The notes beneath the pieces are model-generated. The model searched no databases. It was not told where the DNA came from and saw only the letters and a list, made by a program, of their open reading frames with translations. A DNA stretch of 9,555 nt from NCBI GenBank assembly GCA_030706015.1, contig JAUZPI010000133.1, forward strand, positions 1 to 9,555. The letters run 5' to 3'. This DNA is from Bacillota bacterium. GTDB lineage: Bacteria; Bacillota; Clostridia; Clostridiales; Clostridiaceae. Shown one piece after another: positions 1 through 5,503 of the stretch (position 1 is its first letter; each line of letters begins with the position of its first letter). The position numbers and the translations under genes are program-made.

Positions 1-358
1 AGATCTTGCCTTTGAAGAAATTCCAGTTAAGCAAGAACATATAGTTGAACTTGCTAAATTAGTTGCTGAGGGTAAGATAAGCAATACAGCTGCTAAAGAA
101 GTATTTGAAGAAGTATTCAACACAGGAAAGAGTCCTGAAGCTGTAGTTGAAGAAAAAGGCTTAAGCCAAATAAGCGATACTGGAGCTTTAGAAGAAGCTG
201 TAGTAAGCGTATTAGAAGCAAATCCACAATCAGTTGAAGATTACAAGGGTGGTAAGCTTCAGGCTATAGGCTTCCTTGTAGGTCAGGTAATGAAGGCTAC
301 AAAAGGAAAAGCAAATCCTAAGATGGTTAAGGATTTACTAGAAGAAAAACTTAAATAA
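1..358 (+). CDS. gatB: Aspartyl/glutamyl-tRNA amidotransferase subunit B, C-terminal fragment
   Basis: This is the last 118 codons of an open frame (first complete codon at position 2, TAA at 356-358); the start lies outside the window. GatB belongs to the cytoplasmic GatCAB complex, which converts Glu-tRNA(Gln) and Asp-tRNA(Asn) to the amidated forms, and it binds the mischarged tRNA. The fragment matches the helical GatB/YqeY tail domain: it opens with DLAFEEIPVKQEHIVELAKL, continues through a segment like ISNTAAKEVFEEVF, and ends with the typical GFLVGQVMKATKGKANPKMV followed by an acidic/basic helix. This ending is highly characteristic of the family, so the call is confident despite truncation. 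It is probably the last gene of a gatCAB operon, because an intrinsic terminator follows immediately and the next gene is convergent. Confidence 0.95.
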   Translation, partial: DLAFEEIPVKQEHIVELAKLVAEGKISNTAAKEVFEEVFNTGKSPEAVVEEKGLSQISDTGALEEAVVSVLEANPQSVEDYKGGKLQAIGFLVGQVMKATKGKANPKMVKDLLEEKLK

Positions 359-363
359 TATGA

Positions 364-393
364 AAAAAGAAGCAGATTGTCCTGCTTCTTTTT
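364..393. terminator. Bidirectional intrinsic terminator between gatB and the small membrane gene
   Basis: A 12-bp perfect stem is formed by AAAAAGAAGCAG (364-375) and CTGCTTCTTTTT (382-393) with the loop ATTGTC. The A-run on one arm gives a U-run on either strand. It ends gatB on the plus strand and the convergent gene at 426-707 on the minus strand. Confidence 0.9.
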
Positions 394-425
394 GTTTTGT
401 GAATAATTTCATTTTACAATATTAA

Positions 426-707
426 TTAATATCTACCGTTGTTTACAGCACTAAAAATTGAAGCACCTAATACTATAAATAATAAGATATAAAAAACTAT
501 AGCAATTAATAACCAGATTAATCTTGCCTTTGCCCAGTTCTTTTTATTTATGTTAGTATTGCCTCCAAAAGCCCACACAAAAAGTAAAACAATATTTACT
601 ATAGGAACAATCATTAATAAATCCATTATCATAAAGTTTCCTACGGTCAATGGTGAATTATCTGAGTATGATGGTGAAAATTGAGTTTGTTGTTGATTGT
701 TATCCAT
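426..707 (-). CDS. Small two-helix membrane protein of unknown function
   Basis: A 93-residue protein with no function I can assign. Residues 1-20 are polar and rich in Gln, Asn and Ser (MDNNQQQTQFSPSYSDNSPL). Two hydrophobic segments follow, at about 25-47 (FMIMDLLMIVPIVNIVLLFVWAF) and about 64-86. They are joined by a polar GGNTNINKKNWAKARLIW loop. The pattern of a proline-containing first helix, LFVWAFGGNTN and then a KxxxAxxxWL entry to the second helix recurs in small hypothetical proteins of Firmicutes and Bacteroidetes, as I recall. The ATG at 705-707 is supported by an AGGAGG ribosome binding site (716-721) with an 8-nt spacer. The gene appears monocistronic. A -10-like TATACT (minus strand, 743-748) lies upstream, but I found no good -35. 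It ends at the shared terminator 364-393. Confidence 0.8.
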   Translation of the reverse strand: MDNNQQQTQFSPSYSDNSPLTVGNFMIMDLLMIVPIVNIVLLFVWAFGGNTNINKKNWAKARLIWLLIAIVFYILLFIVLGASIFSAVNNGRY

Positions 708-962
708 AAGATAAGCCTCCTAAAAAATATTAATAATTTCAGAGTATATATATTCTACAAAAAGCAAATGATTCCTTCCTTCTATTAAGAAATATTTAAT
801 AATAAATTCATTAAATATTAACATTTAATATTAAGAGGAAATTTTGTTAGTATGATATATAACACTCATAGCAAATTTAAAATAGTTTAAGCATTACGGA
901 GATAATTAAAGATGACTAGGTATGAAGCTGATTTCTAGTATGGATAATTGTTGAAAAAAATA

Positions 963-991
963 TTGATAGTTAGTAGCAACTGTTATATTAT
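963..991 (+). promoter_or_regulatory. SigmaA-type promoter of the ABC transporter operon
   Basis: A -35 TTGATA (963-968) is separated by 17 nt from a -10 TATTAT (986-991), with a predicted start near 998. This leaves a leader of about 140 nt before the TTG start at 1142. The inverted repeat at 981-1001 covers the -10 and the start point, so a repressor site is plausible. Confidence 0.65.
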
Positions 992-1001
992 ATGTATAAC
1001 A
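981..1001. repeat. Inverted repeat over the -10 region (candidate operator)
   Basis: The arms TGTTATA (981-987) and TATAACA (995-1001) are perfect inverted copies separated by TTATATG. They overlap the -10 hexamer and predicted start point of the ABC operon promoter, the usual place for a repressor site. No regulator gene lies next to it. An A/T-rich chance repeat is possible. Confidence 0.45.
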
Positions 1002-1141
1002 ACCTTTGATGTAATTATATTAAATTTATTGAAAAAGATGGTTGTAGATTGTAAAATATAAGTTGGCGGATGTTTACGGTGGTAAGATAATTACGTTTTT
1101 TATTGATATGGAGAAATAATTTTTAAAAAGGTGGTGAGACT

Positions 1142-1813
1142 TTGGCGGTAATAGAAATAAAAGATGTAAAGAAGGATTATTACATAAGTAAATTGAAGGT
1201 TGAAATCCTAAAGGGAGTAAGCAGCAGCATAGAAGAAGGCGAATTTACAGTAATAATAGGAGAGTCTGGATCAGGAAAATCTACATTATTAAATATCTTA
1301 GGGGGACTTATGCCTCCAACATCGGGAGAAATTTGTATATGCAATGAGAATATATCCAAGTACAATGAAAATCAATTGGCGCTTTTCAGAAGAAAACATC
1401 TAGGTTTTGTATTTCAATCCTATAATCTAATGCCTCAACTAACAGCATTAGAAAATGTAGCATTTCCATTAATGTTTATGGGAATTTCAAAAAAAGTGAG
1501 AAATGAAAAGGCAGCTGAAGTATTAAAAAAAGTTGGACTTGAGGATAGAATGCACCATAAACCTAGCGAGCTTTCTGGTGGACAGCAGCAAAGAGTATCC
1601 ATTGCAAGAGCTCTTGTAAATAATCCTGCTGTAGTACTTGCGGACGAGCCTACTGGTAATTTGGATAGTAAAAATGGCTTAGAGGTTATAAAGATGTTAA
1701 AGGATTTAAATGTTAAGCATAAGAAAACCTTTGTGGTGGTGACACATTCTCAGCAGGTGTGTGAATATGCTGATAAGATTATTAGAATTAGGGATGGTTT
1801 AATTGAGGATTAA
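1142..1813 (+). CDS. ABC transporter ATP-binding protein, MacB/LolD (YknY-like) family
   Basis: A 223-residue cytoplasmic ATPase that should drive the permease encoded two genes downstream. All motifs are present: Walker A GESGSGKST (40-48), Q-loop Gln92 in FVFQSYNLMPQLTALENV, signature LSGGQQQR (144-151), Walker B VVLADE (164-169), D-loop GNLD (172-175) and switch His202 in VTHS. Length and the short C-terminus fit the MacB/LolD/YknY class, which works by mechanotransmission rather than classic import. The TTG start at 1142 is chosen because AAGGTGGTG (1128-1136) lies about 7 nt upstream and the protein begins with the expected MAVIEIKDVKKDY strand. It is first in a four-gene operon, 36 nt before the exported protein. 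The ATPase itself looks intact. The transported substrate cannot be read from it. Confidence 0.95.
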   Translation: MAVIEIKDVKKDYYISKLKVEILKGVSSSIEEGEFTVIIGESGSGKSTLLNILGGLMPPTSGEICICNENISKYNENQLALFRRKHLGFVFQSYNLMPQLTALENVAFPLMFMGISKKVRNEKAAEVLKKVGLEDRMHHKPSELSGGQQQRVSIARALVNNPAVVLADEPTGNLDSKNGLEVIKMLKDLNVKHKKTFVVVTHSQQVCEYADKIIRIRDGLIED

Positions 1814-1849
1814 ACATATACGTCCCTTTTATTATGGAGGTATGTAAAC

Positions 1850-2671
1850 ATGAAAAAAATAATGGTAATTTTATTCACCCTTCTATTTATGGCGTCAATT
1901 CCAACAATTGTTGCACGAGCTGATTCTTCACAGCTATTAATTCAGAAAGTATCTACTGAACCGGAAATTGTAGAGCCTGGTCAACAATTTAAGTTAAAGT
2001 TCTCCTTAAAGAATTCAACTGATTATAATATAAAAGAAATTTCAATTAAGTTAGCAGGACTTGAGGGGAAAAATGCTTTAGGCGGATTCTCACCAGTAAA
2101 TTCAACAAATGAAGTATACTATGATAAGTTATCAGGCGGAGATACTACAGAATTAAGTCTTGATATGATATCAGATCCACAATTAAAAACTGGAAATTAT
2201 AATATGGTTGTAAATATTAGTTATAAATATGATGGAAATCTAATTCAAGACACAAAGGTAGTAGGTATAGTATTAAACAATAAACCTGAGCTTACTATTA
2301 CATCAGTAGATTACAATAATGATAATGAGGATACAAAAGATGTGAAGGTAGGCTTTGTTAATGCTGGACAAGGAGTGCTTAATGAAGTTATTGCAAAGGT
2401 AACTGTAGGAGATAAGCAATACTCAAAGTATATTGGTAAGTTAGAATCGGGGGATGAAGATTCATATGAAGTAAAGCTGCCATTTAGCAATGATATAAAT
2501 GGAAAAATAGAATTAAGCTATAAGGATGAGATGAATAGGGATGGATCAATTTCAAAAGATTTAAATATAAAGAAGGATGTAAAACAGGAAGTAAAAAAAG
2601 CTGATACCAGCAAAGGTTTTTTTAGTTCTATTGGTTCTTTCTTTAAGAGATTATTTGGACTAGGTGATTAG
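1850..2671 (+). CDS. Exported COG1361/CARDB-like protein of an ABC transporter operon
   Basis: A 273-residue secreted protein. Residues 1-24 are a signal peptide (MKKIMVILFTLLFMASIPTI, then VARA) with a likely signal peptidase I cut after Ala24; there is no lipobox Cys. The mature part looks like two Ig-like beta domains, about 28-140 and 147-240. The first has the EPEIVEPGQQFKLKFSLKN pattern of COG1361 'S-layer' and CARDB/NEW3 proteins. A Lys-rich linker (KKDVKQEVKKADTSK) leads to a C-terminal amphipathic stretch GFFSSIGSFFKRLFGLGD (256-273), which could lie on the membrane in place of a transmembrane anchor. GGAGG (1836-1840) lies 9 nt before the ATG. Its place between ATPase and permease suggests an extracellular partner of the transporter, where other MacB systems encode a membrane-fusion protein. 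That role is inferred; no catalytic motif is visible. Confidence 0.8.
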   Translation: MKKIMVILFTLLFMASIPTIVARADSSQLLIQKVSTEPEIVEPGQQFKLKFSLKNSTDYNIKEISIKLAGLEGKNALGGFSPVNSTNEVYYDKLSGGDTTELSLDMISDPQLKTGNYNMVVNISYKYDGNLIQDTKVVGIVLNNKPELTITSVDYNNDNEDTKDVKVGFVNAGQGVLNEVIAKVTVGDKQYSKYIGKLESGDEDSYEVKLPFSNDINGKIELSYKDEMNRDGSISKDLNIKKDVKQEVKKADTSKGFFSSIGSFFKRLFGLGD

Positions 2672-2672
2672 T

Positions 2673-3953
2673 ATGAAATTAATTGATTTAATACAAACCA
2701 TTTGGAATAACATGTGGCGAAGAAGAGCAAGAACTATACTTACTATGACCGGTGTTATTATTGGTAGTATTGCTATATTTGTTATAGTATCTATAGGTAA
2801 TGGATTCCAAAATTATATGAATAGTCAGCTTTCCAGTATGGGAGATGGAAATGTAATAACCACCATGCCATTTCCTGAGGCCTTGGTTGGAAATTTGGGA
2901 GAGGCAAAAAAGTATAAAAAGGTTTTTAATGATAAAACTGTGAAGCTATTAAGTAAATATGATGATGTAAAGTATTGTATACCAAAGCTTTCAACTGCAG
3001 CTACGCTTAAGTACAAAAAAAATGAAATGTCAGGCACCTCTATAACGGGAATGGAAATGAAAAATTACTCAAAGGATCATGAGCTGTTTAGCGGAAAGTT
3101 TCCTTCAGACGCTAGTGATGAATGTGTAATAGGTTATAAATTAGCACAATATTTAATAAATAAAAGTGCTCCAGATAAAGTTACAAAGGAGCAAATTGCA
3201 GAATTAGTAAGGAAAAAAGTCCAAGTATCCTATACTAGAACAGCAGAGGATGGCACCGAAGAGAAAAAGGAGACTAGTTATAAAATTAGCGGCATTGCCA
3301 AGGAAGGCTCCAATGATTATGGTGTTCAAATGCCGCTGAAACCAGTTAAAGAGGCAAATGAATGGATTTCTAAACAGGAAAATACAACCACAGCTATACA
3401 ATATAGTCAAGTGGACGTGGTGATAACTAATACCAATAAGGTAGATGCTGTTCAGAAGAAACTTACTAAGGATGGTTATTATGCTAGTTCATTTAAGCAA
3501 GTTCAGGAAACTATTGGAAGTATGCTTTCTGGAGTTAAGCTTGTAGTCGGAGCAATTGGTGCAATCTCATTATTAGTTGCTGCCTTTGGAATAGCAAACA
3601 CAATGAACATGTCTATATATGAAAGAAAAAAAGAGATTGGTGTTATGAAGGTAATTGGCGCAGGACTATGGGATGTTAAGAAGATCTTCATTGGGGAGGC
3701 AAGTGCTATAGGACTTTTGGGTGGAATTGTAGGAGTAGCAATTGGTTTTTTGATAAATATTATTGTAAATCAAGTTCTAAAGAGTTATATGTCTACGGGG
3801 AACTCGGGAGGGAGTGTAAACATTGCTGAAGCCAGCATAGGTCTAACAGCATTCGTATTAGCTTTCTCTGCCTTCGTTGGTTTTTTATCAGGTCTTTATC
3901 CAGCTTCAAAGGCTGCAAAGCTTAATGTCATAAATTCTATAAAAGATGAATAA
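2673..3953 (+). CDS. MacB/FtsX-type ABC transporter permease (YknZ-like)
   Basis: A 426-residue membrane protein with the MacB topology. The cytoplasmic start LIDLIQTIWNNMWRRRARTI leads to TM1 (about 23-41), then a large extracellular MacB_PCD domain (about 42-285) and three C-terminal helices (about 287-310, 342-366 and 387-408). Family signatures are visible in the FtsX domain: MSIYERKKEIGVMKVIGA after TM2 and GLYPASKAAKLN at the end. It should dimerise and pair with the ATPase of gene 1. Family members move peptides or lipids, or transmit force, across the envelope; the substrate here is unknown. I prefer the ATG at 2673, which has AGGTGA (2662-2667) close upstream. A GTG at 2664 would add three residues. 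The upstream stop TAG (2669-2671) is one base away, so translational coupling is likely. Confidence 0.92.
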   Translation: MKLIDLIQTIWNNMWRRRARTILTMTGVIIGSIAIFVIVSIGNGFQNYMNSQLSSMGDGNVITTMPFPEALVGNLGEAKKYKKVFNDKTVKLLSKYDDVKYCIPKLSTAATLKYKKNEMSGTSITGMEMKNYSKDHELFSGKFPSDASDECVIGYKLAQYLINKSAPDKVTKEQIAELVRKKVQVSYTRTAEDGTEEKKETSYKISGIAKEGSNDYGVQMPLKPVKEANEWISKQENTTTAIQYSQVDVVITNTNKVDAVQKKLTKDGYYASSFKQVQETIGSMLSGVKLVVGAIGAISLLVAAFGIANTMNMSIYERKKEIGVMKVIGAGLWDVKKIFIGEASAIGLLGGIVGVAIGFLINIIVNQVLKSYMSTGNSGGSVNIAEASIGLTAFVLAFSAFVGFLSGLYPASKAAKLNVINSIKDE

Positions 3954-3966
3954 GGGGGACTTATAA

Positions 3967-4662
3967 ATGGAAAATAATATTCAACAATTAAGCTTCGGAG
4001 AGAAAATTAAAAACTTTTTTATACATCCAAGCAGGGTATTTGAGCAATATAAGGAAAAACCTACTTTTTGGTTGAAATTAATTGTTTTTTTATTGGTTGG
4101 GGTTATAATGTCTATCATTACCACTATAAAATCAAGACCTGAAATGGAAAAATATATGACTGAAACATTAAAGAAAGCAGGCGGAGGTCTTCAAACAGCT
4201 GATTCGGTAAAGCAGATTGTAGCAATTTCAACCAACCCTGTACTTATAGGCGTTATGGGATTAATTACTTTTGTAGTAGTTGTATTAATAGCTTCTTTAA
4301 TATATTTTGGATTAATAAAATTACTTAAAGGCCAGATTAAATTTTCACAGATGCTGGCTGTGTATACATTGGCTAGTATGCCAGTAGTAATTGGAGATAT
4401 AGTGAAGACTATATATATGCTGGCTGCAAATAAATCAATTGGTTCTGATAAATATCATCCTTCATATATGAATACATTGACTAGCAATTTAGATATATTT
4501 ATAATATGGCAGATTGTATTGCTAATAATAGGTATATCAACTGTATCTGGAATTTCTAAAAAGAAAAGTACAGCCCTAGTGTTAATATTAAACGTGCTAA
4601 GTATTTTATTGGCGTTAGTTAGTGTAGCTTTTACAATTAATAATATGAAGGCTCTTGGGTAA
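3967..4662 (+). CDS. Yip1-family integral membrane protein (YknW-like)
   Basis: A 231-residue polytopic protein with about five membrane segments (35-54, 91-119, 127-152, 175-196 and 201-224). It has the Yip1/DUF1282 layout: an N-terminal cytoplasmic FFIHPSRVFEQYKEKPTFW box leading into TM1, a polar loop with EMEKYMTETLKKAGG, and a YTLASMPVVIGDIVKTIYML helix. AAGGGGG (3952-3958) precedes the ATG by 8 nt, and only 13 nt separate it from the permease, so it is the last gene of the operon. In Bacillus subtilis the Yip1 protein YknW is needed for assembly and function of the YknXYZ transporter (established). The same assembly role here is inferred from co-occurrence with YknY- and YknZ-like genes. 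The hairpin at 4675-4704 follows. Confidence 0.85.
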   Translation: MENNIQQLSFGEKIKNFFIHPSRVFEQYKEKPTFWLKLIVFLLVGVIMSIITTIKSRPEMEKYMTETLKKAGGGLQTADSVKQIVAISTNPVLIGVMGLITFVVVVLIASLIYFGLIKLLKGQIKFSQMLAVYTLASMPVVIGDIVKTIYMLAANKSIGSDKYHPSYMNTLTSNLDIFIIWQIVLLIIGISTVSGISKKKSTALVLILNVLSILLALVSVAFTINNMKALG

Positions 4663-4674
4663 TAAGTGAAAAAT

Positions 4675-4704
4675 TAAGGCAGATGATATGATTCATCTGC
4701 CTTA
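4675..4704. terminator. Bidirectional hairpin terminator after the ABC operon
   Basis: A 12-bp perfect stem, TAAGGCAGATGA (4675-4686) with TCATCTGCCTTA (4693-4704), has the loop TATGAT. On the plus strand the T-tract is poor (TTATGTTG). On the minus strand the stem is followed by TTAATTTTT-type sequence, a better tail. It therefore serves the operon and, more strongly, the convergent small gene at 4754-4914. Confidence 0.75.
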
Positions 4705-4753
4705 TTATGTTGAAACATTTTTTAATTTCATATGAGTTAACCTGGGACTAATT

Positions 4754-4914
4754 TTATATGCTTTCCTCTAACTCCCTTGAGTTAAGTAGTCCAAGGGTGG
4801 TGACATACACAATATTCACAGCTATAATATAGAGGATGAATGGACAAGAACCGAGGAGAATTATTCCCCAAAAGCTAAAATTAAATTTTTTAAATTATTT
4901 TTCATTTTTTTCAC
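4754..4914 (-). pseudogene. Small membrane-protein gene with an apparent frameshift
   Basis: On the minus strand a frame starts at GTG (4912-4914) or ATG (4903-4905) with a Clostridium-like opening, MKNNLKNLILAF, then meets TAA at 4861-4863. Shifting by one base near the run TTTTGGGG (minus strand, 4866-4873) opens a second frame that reads GIILLGSCPFILYIIAVNIV, then YVTTLGLLNSRELEESI, and stops at 4754-4756. Joined, they give about 55 residues with one or two membrane helices. AAAGGA (4921-4926) lies 6 nt before the GTG, or AGGGTG lies 6 nt before the ATG. A promoter TTCACC-18-TATAAT (4939-4968) and the hairpin 4675-4704 complete the unit. One missing base in the homopolymer would explain it: a true mutation, a sequencing error, or less likely programmed frameshifting. 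The protein family is not recognised. Confidence 0.6.
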
Positions 4915-4938
4915 CCTAAATCCTTTAAATATATTATA

Positions 4939-4968
4939 ATTATATAGTATACATGAATTATAGGTGAA
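4939..4968 (-). promoter_or_regulatory. Candidate promoter of the frameshifted small gene
   Basis: Read on the minus strand: -35-like TTCACC (4963-4968, four of six consensus bases), an 18-nt spacer and a perfect TATAAT (4939-4944). The predicted start is near 4932, giving a leader of about 18-27 nt to the GTG or ATG. The surrounding DNA is A/T-rich, so the -35 is the uncertain part. Confidence 0.4.
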
Positions 4969-5097
4969 ATTAATTTAAAATAGTTCGTGTTTATACAGAT
5001 GATTTGTTATGTTTTTTTAATTATAGTATGTAAATTTGTATTTGTATGAAGATACACATATTAATACAGGTTTAATATAAAAAGTAATTTATTTCAG

Positions 5098-5122
5098 TAT
5101 ATAAGGATATTTTCTTTATATA
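5098..5122. repeat. Inverted repeat just upstream of the ACT-gene promoter
   Basis: The arms TATATAA (5098-5104) and TTATATA (5116-5122) can extend inward by a G-U and a G-C pair, with the loop ATATTTT. It sits immediately before the -35 at 5127. It could be a regulator site, but in such A/T-rich DNA it may be chance. Confidence 0.25.
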
Positions 5123-5126
5123 ACCA

Positions 5127-5155
5127 TTTACAGGTAACCAATTAAATTTTATAAT
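5127..5155 (+). promoter_or_regulatory. SigmaA-type promoter of the ACT/UPF0210 operon
   Basis: A -35 TTTACA (5127-5132) is followed after exactly 17 nt by TATAAT (5150-5155). The predicted start is near 5162, giving a short leader of about 26 nt that contains the GGGAGG ribosome binding site (5175-5180). There is no room for a riboswitch. Confidence 0.8.
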
Positions 5156-5187
5156 AGAAAAAACGTATTTAAGCGGGAGGAAAAGAA

Positions 5188-5457
5188 ATGAGAGCGATTA
5201 TTACAGTAATAGGTAAGGACAAAGTTGGAATCATTGCAGGAGTAAGCAATATTTTAGCAGAAACAGGAGTAAATATTTTAGACATAAGCCAAACAATTAT
5301 GGAAGAATATTTTACAATGATAATGATGACTAGACTACCAGAAGGTGGAGCTTCCTTTGAAGAGATTAAAGCTAAGCTTGATAAAAAAGGTCAAGAATTA
5401 GGAGTTTCAATTAAGATACAACACGAAGATATATTCAACTCAATGCATACAGTATAA
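5188..5457 (+). CDS. ACT domain-containing protein, UPF0237 family
   Basis: An 89-residue protein that is essentially a single ACT domain. It starts MRAIITVIGKDKVGIIAGVS (beta strand plus the Gly/Asp-rich ligand loop typical of ACT), continues with ILAETGVNILDISQTIMEEYFTMIMM (helix, then paired strands), and ends with a second helix and the QHEDIFNSMHTV tail characteristic of UPF0237. ACT domains usually bind amino acids as regulatory modules; no ligand is known to me for this family. The ATG is fixed by GGGAGG (5175-5180) at a 7-nt spacing. It lies 46 nt upstream of a UPF0210 gene, with which it is very often paired in bacteria and archaea. A regulatory subunit for the UPF0210 protein is a reasonable inference. 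Confidence 0.9.
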   Translation: MRAIITVIGKDKVGIIAGVSNILAETGVNILDISQTIMEEYFTMIMMTRLPEGGASFEEIKAKLDKKGQELGVSIKIQHEDIFNSMHTV

Positions 5458-5503
5458 GAAGTAATATTGTAAGCAAAAGATTAATAATTTAGGGGGCAAA
5501 TAC

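Larger units (their letters stand above)
708..1141. other. Divergent intergenic region
   Basis: This 434-base A/T-rich gap separates the small membrane gene (minus) from the ABC operon (plus). It holds the ribosome binding site of the minus gene, an imperfect palindrome AGAGTATATATATTCT (741-756), the ABC operon promoter with its inverted repeat (963-1001) and a leader of about 140 nt. I found no convincing gene. A possible peptide of 8 codons begins at 912, but it has only a weak GGAG upstream. Confidence 0.6.

Noticed and set aside
912..938. Short peptide ATG frame (MTRYEADF) in the gap before the ABC operon.
   Set aside because: It is upstream of the best promoter, has only a weak GGAG and is too short to judge.
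1081..1101. Possible leader attenuator: GTAA-GATAA-TTAC followed by GTTTTTT.
   Set aside because: A four-base A/T-rich stem is too weak for termination and no alternative pairing supports an antiterminator.
4734..4796. Apparent structured RNA: GGACTA...TAGTCC enclosing TAACTC-CCTT-GAGTTA, with a second GAGTTAA upstream that could compete for pairing.
   Set aside because: Most of it lies inside the minus-strand reading frame of the frameshifted small gene (stop at 4754-4756), which explains the sequence better than a switch. No known riboswitch core is visible.
4836..4916. Plus-strand 26-codon frame starting MNGQEPRRII.
   Set aside because: GAGG directly abuts the ATG with no spacer, and the frame is antisense to the better-supported small membrane gene.
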